Shown here piece after piece: positions 1 through 8,788 of a stretch of DNA of 64,000 nt; the first letter of the stretch is position 1, and every line of letters starts with the position of its first letter. Below the pieces are notes generated by a model that did not search any database, had not been told where the DNA came from, and worked only from the letters and a program-made list of their open reading frames with translations. Location: positions 1 through 64,000 of the forward strand of contig JANWYJ010000073.1 in assembly GCA_025055115.1 (NCBI GenBank), given 5' to 3'. This DNA is from Gemmata sp. (GTDB taxonomy: Bacteria; Planctomycetota; Planctomycetia; Gemmatales; Gemmataceae). The translations under genes were made by a program, and so were the position numbers.

Positions 1-420
1 CTGACGACGCCGCGCTGGCTACGCTCGCTGACCAGCCGGTTGCCAGGAACAACAGCCCTGACCAGCCGGTTGCCAGGACTCGACCGGATGAGTTCGCTGA
101 CCGTCATTATGACGAACACTGTGTCTTTGACCTGACCAGCCGGTTGCCAGGACTCGACCGGATCATCCCCGCCCGGGCTATAGCGTTTTTGGTTTTCCAA
201 AGCGAAGAATGCGACAGTCCGGGTGAATCAGAGTCCAGCATCGGCGGCCAGGCGATGGCTTCGCAGGGGTTCGGCCCCCGGAACATGCCGTTGGGCACCC
301 TCATGGGAGTGCGAATAGGCCGTGGCGATAGTGTCGCTTGGGGAGCTGCTGCCTTGCGCGATGGCCAGGAGCCGCTGCCTTGCGCGATGGCGAGGGGAAG
401 TCGTGTCGTAAGTCCTTGCC
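1..420. repeat. Gene-free left edge with direct repeats
   Basis: I see no convincing gene here. A unit beginning CTGACCAGCCGGTTGCCAGG occurs at 28-48, 58-89 and 132-163; the last two copies are identical over 32 bp and lie 74 bp apart. The spacer between them holds a perfect inverted repeat, CGTCAT (102-107) and ATGACG (109-114). A second pair, GCTGCCTTGCGCGATGGC, lies at 348-365 and 374-391. Short open frames on both strands cross these repeats and have no recognisable features. Confidence 0.8.
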
Positions 421-975
421 TTACGGCTTCTTGCGGCGTGATTTGTCGAGGAAAAGTTCCACGCGGTCTTTTACCATCCGCTCAAAGTTGTCGCGGAGTT
501 TAGTCAATTCCTCCTTCGTGGCCGCTATCTCGGCGCTGAGTAATTCCACTCGATATTCCAGAGATTGCGCCTCCAGTTCGAGCAATTCCCGCACTAGCCC
601 GCTGAGTTGTTCCTCCAGAGCGGGCCGGTCGTCCTCGCGGGCGGTGGTCCATTTGGCGACCAGAACGAGGGCTTTGTTTTCCGCCTTCCACGTTCGCAGT
701 TCGAGATCGTAGCGTTTGGGATCGTCTTGGAGTTCCGCCAGAAGCTCGGTGATTTGGAATAGCTCGCGAATTTTGTTTTCGTAGGCCGTGCGATTTCCCC
801 GTTTCAGTTCCTCCAACAGCGGGACAAGATCACTGCAGTGTTTGCGGACAAAAAACAGGGCGGCCGCCTCGCGTTCTTCGGTAAAACGCGGCAGCGGATC
901 CGCGGCTTGGGAAGGCGTCGGCGAAGTACCAACAAGAAGGCTGCACGCGAAGACTATCAGCACGATACGAGTCAT
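421..975 (-). CDS. Small secreted coiled-coil protein, unknown function
   Basis: This 184-residue protein is not one I recognise. It opens with MTRIVLIVFACSLLVG and an Ala-rich cleavage region near residue 24, which indicates Sec export. The mature part is almost entirely charged helix rich in Glu, Leu, Lys and Arg, probably a long coiled coil, and it ends in a basic KSRRKKP tail. The ATG at 975 was chosen because it begins the signal peptide; a longer in-frame reading back to 1104 has no signal-like start. It lies 153 bp downstream of the anti-sigma gene on the same strand and may be the last gene of that cluster. Confidence 0.7.
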   Translation of the reverse strand: MTRIVLIVFACSLLVGTSPTPSQAADPLPRFTEEREAAALFFVRKHCSDLVPLLEELKRGNRTAYENKIRELFQITELLAELQDDPKRYDLELRTWKAENKALVLVAKWTTAREDDRPALEEQLSGLVRELLELEAQSLEYRVELLSAEIAATKEELTKLRDNFERMVKDRVELFLDKSRRKKP

Positions 976-1128
976 AGCGCTCTCCAGAGCTGGTGCGCGA
1001 CGAATGCCAACGCATTTGAATGTTTGTGTATCTTGCAGGCCACGGCAACCGTGTTCGGGGCGAGGCGATCTGGCGCTGGTCGATGAATATGAATCCCGTT
1101 GCACCCGGAAGGCCGCGGCCGTGGAAGG

Positions 1129-1773
1129 TCAGGGTTGCGTGGTTTCGGTGGTTTCCGCATGGCGGGGCAGTTCGGATGACGACGTCGGCGTGTCGGTATC
1201 GCGCACCAACTGCCGCCAGCGCACAAGGTTCTGATGCGCTTTTTCGACCGTGGCCGAACTGCTCCATTCCGCCCACAGTTCGGCGATGGCCAATTGTTGG
1301 ACATCGCCACAATTCTCGGCTATCAATTGGTCGTCGGAAGCGGATGGATTGTGGTTCGCCAGGCCGTCGAGCGGGCCAACGTCAGCCTCGCGCGGTGGGG
1401 ACAACCCATCGGGGGAGCGATCCGCGGTCCATCGCTCAGCCGCAATCCCGGGCGGATCACGCTGCGGTTCAAGGAAGCTGATGGCGGCCCCCAGAGCCGC
1501 GGCCACCAGAATCGCCCCCAATCCCGACCACAGCAAGGGATGCCCCCGGTAGGCGGTGAAACTCAGCCGGGCACGTGTCCAGTGGCGGAAACAGGCATGG
1601 GGTTTGGGCGACGGTTGGCCGAGAGCCTGGGCCGACAAGCGGATCACCTCCGCCAAGACTTCGCGGGCTTGCTGGTCGCAGGCCAGTTGCAATTCGAAAG
1701 CGGCGGTTTCGTCCGGGGTCAGGTCCCCGGCGGCGTAGCGTAATGCCAGCGCCTGCAAGGTCGGATCAGGCAT
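1129..1773 (-). CDS. Probable anti-sigma factor, single-pass membrane protein
   Basis: This 214-residue protein begins LQALALRYAAGDLTPDETAA, a helical layout typical of anti-sigma N-terminal domains, but it lacks the HxxxCxxC zinc signature of ZAS proteins. One membrane helix lies at about residues 79-101. The extracytoplasmic part, about 110 residues, is polar. The gene starts 8 bp inside the end of the ECF sigma gene (1766-2323), so the two are translationally coupled. Position and topology imply that it holds that sigma factor at the membrane. The role is inferred from context; the membrane helix and overlap are visible directly. Confidence 0.7.
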   Translation of the reverse strand: MPDPTLQALALRYAAGDLTPDETAAFELQLACDQQAREVLAEVIRLSAQALGQPSPKPHACFRHWTRARLSFTAYRGHPLLWSGLGAILVAAALGAAISFLEPQRDPPGIAAERWTADRSPDGLSPPREADVGPLDGLANHNPSASDDQLIAENCGDVQQLAIAELWAEWSSSATVEKAHQNLVRWRQLVRDTDTPTSSSELPRHAETTETTQP

Positions 1774-2323
1774 AGCGGGCCTCCCACAGCTGCCGGAGCC
1801 GTTTCAGACCGTCGTGCATCCGGGCTAGTGCGGTGTTGAGGGGACAACCTTGCGCCGCGGCGACTTCGCGGAAGGTTTTCCCATCGAAAACCCGGGCGGT
1901 AATCACGGCCCGTTGCGCGTCGGGTAATAAATCCAGGAGTGCCCGAACGGATTGGGCGTCGTCGGCCCGGTGGGCGGGCAGGTCCGCCGGGCCATCGCCG
2001 ATCAATTCCAACAAGAGCAGTTCTTCGGCTTGACTGGGTAGACGCTTGGCCTTGCGTTTGAGTAACATCGCCTGACGGTAAGCGACGGTATAGAGCCAGC
2101 TGCGGAAATGGTGGCCGTCCACGCTATCGCTTTTGCGCAGGGCTTGCACAAAGGTTTCTTGGAGGGCGTCTTCGGCGGCGTGGTGGTCCCGCAAAACACC
2201 AATGAGGAACCGAAAGACCGGTTCTTCATATCGGTTGAAGAGAACTTCGAGAGCCGAGGAATCGCCGGAACGGAACCGGGTCAGCAGTTCCGCATCGGAT
2301 TCAGGTGGGGTTGGCGCGGTCAT
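1766..2323 (-). CDS. ECF-type RNA polymerase sigma factor
   Basis: The 185-residue protein has the standard two-domain ECF layout. Region 2 spans about residues 13-90, with the DALQETF core and an FRSWLYTVAYR stretch. Region 4 spans about 120-178 and includes the helix-turn-helix segment FREVAAAQGCPLNTALARMH. It redirects RNA polymerase to a specific regulon, presumably including its own operon. Its start overlaps the stop of the upstream zinc-ribbon gene as ATGA (2320-2323), and its end overlaps the anti-sigma start, so the three genes form one coupled unit. No promoter could be assigned. Confidence 0.92.
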   Translation of the reverse strand: MTAPTPPESDAELLTRFRSGDSSALEVLFNRYEEPVFRFLIGVLRDHHAAEDALQETFVQALRKSDSVDGHHFRSWLYTVAYRQAMLLKRKAKRLPSQAEELLLLELIGDGPADLPAHRADDAQSVRALLDLLPDAQRAVITARVFDGKTFREVAAAQGCPLNTALARMHDGLKRLRQLWEARYA

Positions 2324-3246
2324 TCGTCGTCCTCATCCTGTCGGCGGCGGTGGCGGGAGCGGCGCGGGGGGGTATCGTCGTCGTCCTCGTCGTCCTCGTC
2401 ATCGTCCTGCCGCCGTCGTTGGCGGGCGCGTCGGGCTGAGACGGTATCGTCGTCGTCGTCATCCTCGTCTTCAGCTTGTGAACGTTGTTGCGGCTCTTCG
2501 TCTTCGTCGTCGTCCGGGCCGCCTTCACTTTCGGCGAATCCGGCTTTCACCTTGGGGTTTTGGAGCATCACCAGACAGTAGACCCCGATCAACAGCAGCG
2601 GAATACCCATGATTGAGCCGATCATCGCCCACGGGTACGATGCCAGCTCCTGCATTTGACTGGCGCCGAAGCAGACCATAGCCCCCCAGAAGAACGTGCA
2701 GACGCCCAGCATCATGCCGACGATCGCTTCTTCGAGTTCTTCTTCCCCGGGGGGGGCGTCGTTGAATACGAGGGGCCACATGCCTTGGACAAAGACGAAC
2801 AATCCCCCGGCACAGGTCAGTAGTCCGGCCCCGGTTAGGAGGTTGGCGGGCATGACCAAAAGTGACATCGCCGGACCGCGGGCACTGCGTTTGAATTTAT
2901 CCTGAATTTCGGTGAAGGAGGGTTTGTTTTTCGCGGCTTCCGCTTGGTCTTGTTCGGTTTCTTTGATAACGCCGTAACCGCGGCGGATGGATTCATCGCT
3001 TTCGTCGTCATCATCGGCGAAGGGTTTTTTGACCGGCGGGGGAACGGACGACGAGTTGCCGGTGGCCGCGGCGGCCTTGGCGGGTTCCTCGGCTAGGCGG
3101 AGCGTGTCGCCGGGGGATTCAGCCGCTTCCGGCGTGAAGATTTTCCCGCATTTGGGGCATTTGACCGATTTTCCCGGAGCCACGCGGTTGGCTGTCCGGA
3201 GAGTAACCCCGCAGTCCGGGTTGGGGCAGGTGTACGCTACCGACAT
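2320..3246 (-). CDS. Zinc-ribbon multi-pass membrane protein with acidic/Arg tail
   Basis: This 308-residue protein begins with a zinc ribbon (Cys7, Cys12, Cys30, Cys33, with KCPKCGKIF). A polar linker follows, then three membrane segments at about residues 125-155, 174-198 and 203-227. The C-terminal 70 residues are a low-complexity tail of Asp/Glu runs alternating with Arg-rich blocks. N-terminal zinc ribbons of this MJ0042 type joined to membrane segments are frequent in planctomycetes, but no biochemical role is known to me. It is the first gene of the sigma/anti-sigma unit and overlaps the sigma start by 4 bp, so it may feed a signal to that pair. Confidence 0.8.
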   Translation of the reverse strand: MSVAYTCPNPDCGVTLRTANRVAPGKSVKCPKCGKIFTPEAAESPGDTLRLAEEPAKAAAATGNSSSVPPPVKKPFADDDDESDESIRRGYGVIKETEQDQAEAAKNKPSFTEIQDKFKRSARGPAMSLLVMPANLLTGAGLLTCAGGLFVFVQGMWPLVFNDAPPGEEELEEAIVGMMLGVCTFFWGAMVCFGASQMQELASYPWAMIGSIMGIPLLLIGVYCLVMLQNPKVKAGFAESEGGPDDDEDEEPQQRSQAEDEDDDDDDTVSARRARQRRRQDDDEDDEDDDDTPPRRSRHRRRQDEDDE

Positions 3247-3367
3247 CGCGACGTCTCACTGCGCAGCGGTGATACCTACGGTTTATCATACGGAGAGATG
3301 CACTTCACCGTATCCTACCTCACCGCGGGGGGAGAAACCAGAGGGGCTAGGGGCCAACGGCTTCACC

Positions 3368-4795
3368 TCACGCGAGAGCTTTTTCGATGACTTCGCCACC
3401 GACATCGGTGAGGCGTTCATCGCGGCCATTGTGGAGGTATGTGACCTGTTCGTGGTCTAAACCCAGCAGGTGCAGGATCGTGGCATGGAAATCATTGACG
3501 CTGATGGGGTCTTCGACGGCTTTAAGGCCGAATTCATCGGTAGCCCCAACCACCGTACCACCTTTGACGCCGCCACCGGCCAGCCACATGGTGTAGCCCA
3601 GGGGGTTGTGGTCGCGACCTTTGCCACCTTGGCTGTTGGGGGTTCGCCCAAATTCACTGCACCAGACCACCAGCGTGTCTTTCAGCAATCCGCGGTGTTT
3701 GAGGTCACGCAGGAGGGCGGCAATGGGTTGATCGACGTGGCCACACATTTTCTCGTGATTTTCGTTCACGTTATCATGGGCGTCCCACTGCATGACGATG
3801 GGGCCACCCCCGCTATAGACGCTGACGAACCGCACGCCGCGTTCGATCAGCCGCCGGGCCAGAAGCAAGCGCGTGCCGAAATCGGCGGTTTCTTTGCGGT
3901 CCAAGCCATAGGCGCGCTGGGTGGCTTGGGTTTCTTTCGACAGATCAACCGCTTCCGGGGCATGTTTTTGCATGCGGAAGGCCAATTCGTAGCTGGCCGT
4001 GCGGGCTTCGAGTTCGGCATCGCCCCCGGCTTGGGCGGCGTTGAGCTTTTGCACTAAGTGGAAGGACCGTTCGTTTTGCTCGGCTCCCGTATCCGGCGGC
4101 GGCTTCAGGTTGATGATCGGGTTGGGGCCGGGTCGGAAGAGCGTGCCTTGGTAGACAGGGGGCAGGAACCCCGCCGACCAACATGGTGCTCCCCCCTCCG
4201 GTACCCCTTCCGGTTGGGGCATCACACAATACGCAGGCAGGTTCTCACTTTCGCTGCCCAGAGCATAGGTGACCCAGCTACCCAGGCTCGGCCAACCCAT
4301 CAGGGTACGGCCGCTATGCAGTTCGTACATCGCCGGAGCATGTACGGTGCTGGTACACCAGCAGGAACGCAGGAAGCAGATGTCGTCCACGCAGGTGGCG
4401 AGATGGGGCAGCAGGTCCGAGATTTCGATACCACTTTGACCGTGCTTGCGGAACTTGCGGGTACTGGGAATGATCAGTTCTTTGCCCGTGGTGAATTGGC
4501 TTTTGGGTTGGCCGGTGGATTCGGGCAGCGGTTGGCCTTGCCACTTCTCCAGCGCCGGTTTGGGGTCGAAGAGGTCCATTTGGCTGGGACCACCGACCAT
4601 AAACAGAAAGATGACGCGCTTCGCTTTGGGTTCAAAGTGGGGCTTTTTCGGAGCCAGTGGGTTGGCCGGGCGTTTCGTGTTCTCGGCCCGTGCATCCTGG
4701 GCCAAAAGCCAATGGAGGGCGATGCCACCCAAGCCGCCGGCGGCGGCGTATAAAAATTCACGTCGGGATTGGGCCAGAGGGATGTGCGGGGTCAT
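3368..4795 (-). CDS. DUF1501 family protein with twin-arginine signal
   Basis: This 475-residue protein begins with a Tat-type signal ([17 protein letters not shown], residues 10-26). It carries hallmarks of the DUF1501 family, which is related to sulfatase/phosphatase folds: [18 protein letters not shown] near residue 65, [14 protein letters not shown] and [10 protein letters not shown]. It should be exported folded to the periplasm. DUF1501 genes are usually paired with a DUF1549/DUF1553 cytochrome-type partner in planctomycetes. None lies beside this one. The enzymatic activity of the family is unproven. A second DUF1501 gene lies at 17216-18640. Confidence 0.93.
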   Translation of the reverse strand: MTPHIPLAQSRREFLYAAAGGLGGIALHWLLAQDARAENTKRPANPLAPKKPHFEPKAKRVIFLFMVGGPSQMDLFDPKPALEKWQGQPLPESTGQPKSQFTTGKELIIPSTRKFRKHGQSGIEISDLLPHLATCVDDICFLRSCWCTSTVHAPAMYELHSGRTLMGWPSLGSWVTYALGSESENLPAYCVMPQPEGVPEGGAPCWSAGFLPPVYQGTLFRPGPNPIINLKPPPDTGAEQNERSFHLVQKLNAAQAGGDAELEARTASYELAFRMQKHAPEAVDLSKETQATQRAYGLDRKETADFGTRLLLARRLIERGVRFVSVYSGGGPIVMQWDAHDNVNENHEKMCGHVDQPIAALLRDLKHRGLLKDTLVVWCSEFGRTPNSQGGKGRDHNPLGYTMWLAGGGVKGGTVVGATDEFGLKAVEDPISVNDFHATILHLLGLDHEQVTYLHNGRDERLTDVGGEVIEKALA

Positions 4796-4935
4796 ATCGT
4801 TAGCGTACTCATTCGACCGACGAACTGCAAGAACTTGCTGCCATCGTGGTATTCTTCGGTGGTTCGGTATACGCTTGGCCGCGTCAGCGGCGCGCTGGCG
4901 TCAGCGGCAATGCGCTGGTTTCAGGAGAAAAGTGT

Positions 4936-5340
4936 ATGTTTTGGGCGGTTCTGATTGTGCGGGTGTTGGTGGGGCTACCGTTTTTGGTGTTTGGGTTGAA
5001 TCATTTTGTTCCCTTTCTCACCATGCCGTCGCCGCAATTTCCCGAAAACGCTCTGAAGTTCCTCGGAGCGATCGGTTCGACGCCGTATATGGATGTGGTG
5101 AAAATACTGGAAGTGGTGGGGGGAGCGTTGATCCTATCGGGCCGGTTTGTGCCACTGGGGTTGGTGATGGTGACGCCGGTGGCCGTGAATATCGCGCTAT
5201 TTGACCTGTTTTTGGTCGGTCAGCCGGGTTTGGGGGTGGCCTTAGCAATACTGTGTTTTGTTCTGGTGGTGGCTTATCGGTCGCATTTTGCCGGTGTTTT
5301 CGCCTTCAAACCGCAGTGCGGGTCGTCTCGTCTTAGTTAA
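4936..5340 (+). CDS. DoxX-like integral membrane protein
   Basis: The 134-residue protein has four hydrophobic segments and the DoxX-like opening IVRVLVGLPFLVFGLNHF. I chose the ATG at 4936 because AGGAGA lies 8 bp before it (4923-4928); an upstream in-frame start at 4846 would add a polar extension of 30 residues unlike this family. DoxX-family proteins are small quinone- or redox-associated membrane proteins of varied function, so the role is not assigned. The stop-codon region (5336-5349) is partly duplicated at 5355-5368. Confidence 0.85.
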   Translation: MFWAVLIVRVLVGLPFLVFGLNHFVPFLTMPSPQFPENALKFLGAIGSTPYMDVVKILEVVGGALILSGRFVPLGLVMVTPVAVNIALFDLFLVGQPGLGVALAILCFVLVVAYRSHFAGVFAFKPQCGSSRLS

Positions 5341-5403
5341 GATGATGCCTCTTCATTAGGATGATGCCGGTGGGGGCGCCGCGATCTTTACCCTGAGTGG
5401 GCT

Positions 5404-7476
5404 ATGCGGTGGTGGGTGGTTATTGTGGGCTGGGGGGTAGTCTCATGGCCAGCGTTGGCGGCCGAGATACCGCTGGCGGCTTGTGCGTGGGTGCGGGCCG
5501 AGAACGACACGGCTGGTTCGGGTTTCCTCGTCGATGTTGACAATCGCTTGTTGGTGACCTGCCGGCATGTGGTGGCCGAACGCAAAAAAGTGGATGTGTA
5601 CTTCCCATGGGTTACTGATGGCCACCTGCAGACCGATCGTCGCGAGTACTTGCGGAACCGTGACTGGCTTCGCGAACAGAAGCTTCTCGTCACTGGGACG
5701 GTGCAAACCACAAGCGACGCCCTCGATGTGGCTGTCCTCCAATTGGACCACCTTCCGCCTCAGGCTCGGGCCATCACTTGGGCTACTCAACCAGCATACG
5801 TCGGGGAAACTCTTGCCGTCGTGGGTAATCGGCTGGATGTCGATACTCTTTGGAATCGGACCACTGGACCGCTTCGGGGTGCCGGGCGGTTGGCGGAGGG
5901 GTACTTCTGGCGTGGTCAGAAACTCGCGGTGGCAGCCCCAGTTCTGATTGCCCAGTTGCCGATTGAGGAAGGCGATTCGGGAGGGCCGGTCTTCAACGCC
6001 CGCGGGGAATTGGTGGGTATGGCCTGTGCGCTCCGCCGGCAATGCCCTCTGGCGGCTGTCGTCATTGCGGGGGAAGCGATCCGTCGTTGGATGCATCCAC
6101 CGGAGGCCACCCCACGCCATCATCCCCGACCGATTGTCGAAAGTCTCTGGCGAGCAACGGTTTGGGTGAAGCCCACAGCCACCAACCGGCACCTGGCCGG
6201 GGTACTGATCGACCGGGATTGGGTGCTCACCTGCGCTCAGGGCCTTCAAGCCGGGGATCGTGTCGGGATCGCCTTTCCCCAGCGTGACCGCGACCAATGG
6301 GTTGGTGAACGCGACGCCTATGGCGACCCCTTGACCCTGCATCTCCACGGATTCTGGCGGAGCGGAACGATCCTTGCCTGCGATTCCCAGCGTGACTTGG
6401 CTCTGATTCGCCTCGATTCCACCCCGGCGGCGATGAAACCGGTGAGCCTCGCCACCACACTGCCCCAACCGGGTGAGGAAATTCACCTGATGAACCACCC
6501 CGGTGGGTTGGAATTTGCCTGGGTTTATGCGAGCGGAACCGTACGGCAACGCGGCAAACTGGCCCTCCAACTCGGCGATCAGGCCAAACGAGTGGGCGTG
6601 TTGGTTTGCCAACTGCCCGTGCAGGCCAGTTCACCGGGTGGCCCTATTCTCAATACCCGCGGACAGTTGGTTGGTATTCTGGCGGCGCGCGAAGGGGCGC
6701 AGATGGTGGCGTATTGCGCCACCGTGGAGGAAATTCGGATTTTTCTTGATGTGGCGGGCCGCTATCAGCCCGCCCGCACGCTGGCTGGGTGGCGTGCCCG
6801 CGTCGCATCCTGGCTGGCTCAATACCCATCACGGCTGGCTCGGGCCATCGTCTACCGGGCTGAGGAACATCGCCAGGCGGGCCGGTTCGAGGAAGCCCAA
6901 CGCGATTGTGCCGCGGCCCTGGCCCTCGATGCGCGGTGTATTGCTGCCCGATTGTGCCGAGTGAAGATGCTACCCCCCGCGGACGCGATGGCCGAACTTG
7001 ATACCGCCATCGAGAAAGGGCCTTTCCATCGCGAGGTGTTGCTGGTGCGTGCCCGGGCTGCCGCGGCCGCGAAAGATTGGCGGAAAGCACGCGGCGATCT
7101 GGAACGAGTTCTCGATGTCGAGCCGGCCGATGCGGAAGCGCGGCAGTTATTGATCCGCGTACTACTGAACCTGGGTGACGATACGAAAGCCGCGGCCGCT
7201 GTACGCGATACGCTGCGTGCGGATGCGAAGCGCCTGGCTGCAGTCGCGGCGGATCTGCTCGCGCAGAGCGAATCACTGCAGAAACGCTTTCCGGATTCAC
7301 CAACGATTGCCGCCGATTGGCTCCACCGTGCACTGGAAGCCGCGGGTCAGGGCATATCCGCCCAGCCGGTTCGAATGCAGATCGCAACCCTTCTGCAAGC
7401 AGCCTCCGCAGCTAAGACCCCGGCCGACCGATTGCAGATTCTCCGCGAGGGTGTTCAAAAATTGGCCAGTGATTGA
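5404..7476 (+). CDS. Secreted tandem trypsin-like protease with degenerate second domain and TPR tail
   Basis: The 690-residue protein has a signal peptide (residues 1-20) and then two trypsin-like domains. The first (about 25-225) has a full triad: His55 in TCRHVV, Asp108 in LDVAVLQ and Ser192 in GDSGGP. The second (about 245-450) keeps the fold signatures, but the aligned residues are Gln279 in TCAQGL, Asp331 in RDLALIRL and Pro411 in SSPGGP, so His and Ser are lost. A helical repeat region resembling TPRs occupies about 475-690. The likely picture is one active DegP/S1-like unit with a pseudoprotease and a protein-binding tail. ATG 5404 starts the signal peptide. Confidence 0.88.
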   Translation: MRWWVVIVGWGVVSWPALAAEIPLAACAWVRAENDTAGSGFLVDVDNRLLVTCRHVVAERKKVDVYFPWVTDGHLQTDRREYLRNRDWLREQKLLVTGTVQTTSDALDVAVLQLDHLPPQARAITWATQPAYVGETLAVVGNRLDVDTLWNRTTGPLRGAGRLAEGYFWRGQKLAVAAPVLIAQLPIEEGDSGGPVFNARGELVGMACALRRQCPLAAVVIAGEAIRRWMHPPEATPRHHPRPIVESLWRATVWVKPTATNRHLAGVLIDRDWVLTCAQGLQAGDRVGIAFPQRDRDQWVGERDAYGDPLTLHLHGFWRSGTILACDSQRDLALIRLDSTPAAMKPVSLATTLPQPGEEIHLMNHPGGLEFAWVYASGTVRQRGKLALQLGDQAKRVGVLVCQLPVQASSPGGPILNTRGQLVGILAAREGAQMVAYCATVEEIRIFLDVAGRYQPARTLAGWRARVASWLAQYPSRLARAIVYRAEEHRQAGRFEEAQRDCAAALALDARCIAARLCRVKMLPPADAMAELDTAIEKGPFHREVLLVRARAAAAAKDWRKARGDLERVLDVEPADAEARQLLIRVLLNLGDDTKAAAAVRDTLRADAKRLAAVAADLLAQSESLQKRFPDSPTIAADWLHRALEAAGQGISAQPVRMQIATLLQAASAAKTPADRLQILREGVQKLASD

Positions 7477-8117
7477 TCAGAATCGCGGTGCCTGTTCAAA
7501 AAACAGCCACGCGCATGGGACGAAACCCTAACACCCACGCCGTACCCCAACACCCACACCGTCTTGCCTATCGGCGTGTCGATTCGCCGGACTCCATCGC
7601 ACGCAATATAGCAATCGCACGCAATCGCACGCCCATGGTACGAAACCCCAACACCCACGCCGCAGCGACTTTACGATGCTCTTCGCTGCGAACAGGCGCG
7701 ACGGTCCGTCACCAGCCCCACGATCCCTCAGCACAAGACCGTAAGCAGTTATCCGCCAACGGAGGCGGCGGAGGCGGTGAGACGCCAGCCCCGCGATCCT
7801 TCAGCACAAGATCGTAGGCCGAGTTCTTCGATCGTAGGCCGAGTTCTTCGAGGGTGTTGACGGTCGGGCACCGATCCGCGCCGGTTTACCGTTTCTGACG
7901 GCGTGACCCGATCGGCGTACCGGTGCAGATAAGCTGTCCGGACGCTGAGAGACAGTTTATCGTTTCTGACGGCGTGACCCGATCCTCCGCCCCAGCTTCG
8001 CTTGACGGAATTATCCGCGGTGTTGACAATGATGAGAGAGGCTCGTCGCTGGACCCCCCCGCCGGGAGCGTGGATGCCCCCGTCAGCCGCTCCGTGAACT
8101 GTCGAGATCGATCCAAC
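7477..8117. repeat. Gene-free spacer packed with direct repeats
   Basis: No gene is supported in these 640 bp. There are several repeat pairs. A roughly 30 bp unit with ATGGGACGAAACCC at 7512-7542 has a relative at 7630-7662. A 30 bp unit at 7714-7743 returns at 7787-7816 (step 73). A perfect 20 bp tandem, ATCGTAGGCCGAGTTCTTCG, lies at 7811-7830 and 7831-7850. A 30 bp unit containing GTTTCTGACGGCGTGACCC lies at 7884-7913 and 7955-7984 with one mismatch (step 71). The last spacer carries an inverted CTGTC/GACAG pair at 7934-7938 and 7951-7955. Confidence 0.85.
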
Positions 8118-8696
8118 ATGCGTTCATTACGATTGCACTCCCGGGTTCCGCTGATTCTGGCAGCGGCACTGGCTGTAGTACCGTTGGGCTGTGGCGGCGA
8201 CGGCATTACCAGTTACTCGGTACCCAAACCGAGCCGCCCCAGTGGCCCTTCCGGGGCCGGAGAATATCGCCTGCTGGGGCTGATGGTGCCGGCCGACAAT
8301 CCCACTTGGTTTTTCAAGTATAACGGGCCTGCGGAGGAGATTGCCCAATACGAGGCCGATTTCGACAAACTCGCGGCCAGCATCGCGTGGCGTGATGGAC
8401 CTCCCGAATTTACGGTTCCTGAAGGGTGGACACGTGGCCCCGGGCGCGATGGGTTTGTGAAGGTGTTCGCCACCGCCAAGCCGAATCATGGCCAGAACGA
8501 ACTGACCGTGACCCAATCCGGCGGCGGGGTGAAAACGAACCTGGACCGTTGGGTGGGGCAAATTGGCCTCAAACCCAGCGACGACGACCTCGCCAAGTAC
8601 ACCAAAGTCGTTGATGGGAAAAATGTTAAGGTGCTCCGCGTCGATTTACGCGGACCCAAAGACCCAACTACCAAACGCGGCCCGATGATGCCCTAG
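8118..8696 (+). CDS. Hypothetical lipoprotein
   Basis: This 192-residue protein has a signal peptide with a lipobox ending at Cys25 (VVPLGC), so it is predicted to be a membrane-anchored lipoprotein. A Ser/Pro-rich linker follows, then a compact domain of about 140 residues with NPTWFFKYNGP near its start and KVLRVDLRGP near its end. The overall look resembles small planctomycete lipoproteins in which a transported or bound ligand domain follows an 'LLGLMVPADNPTWFFK' type segment, but I cannot name a function. ATG 8118 was chosen because it begins the signal sequence; the frame is open back to 7923 across repeats. The neighbour downstream is the cytochrome c maturation gene. Confidence 0.82.
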   Translation: MRSLRLHSRVPLILAAALAVVPLGCGGDGITSYSVPKPSRPSGPSGAGEYRLLGLMVPADNPTWFFKYNGPAEEIAQYEADFDKLAASIAWRDGPPEFTVPEGWTRGPGRDGFVKVFATAKPNHGQNELTVTQSGGGVKTNLDRWVGQIGLKPSDDDLAKYTKVVDGKNVKVLRVDLRGPKDPTTKRGPMMP

Positions 8697-8788
8697 CGGC
8701 GACCCGGGAACTTGGCCGCGTTCTCCGCCCGGCCAGCCAACGAATCCCCCCGCTAACCTGCGCCGTCACTCGGCGTAGCTCATGAGGA

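Noticed and set aside
2108-2581. Ser-rich plus-strand frame
   Set aside because: Its serine runs are the antisense of the Asp/Glu tail codons of the zinc-ribbon membrane protein.
5443-6612. Long open frame on the minus strand opposite the protease gene
   Set aside because: It has no ribosome-binding site or recognisable motif. The plus-strand frame has a signal peptide and clear catalytic motifs, so the antisense frame is a by-product of GC-rich codon use.
7473-7817. Short frame after the protease gene
   Set aside because: Composed largely of the direct repeats in that spacer, with no start signal and no conserved feature.
7884-7984. Repeat pairs as integron attC sites or insertion-sequence ends
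   Set aside because: No integrase or transposase gene is present, the repeats are direct and not inverted, and no shared core sequence links the different pairs.
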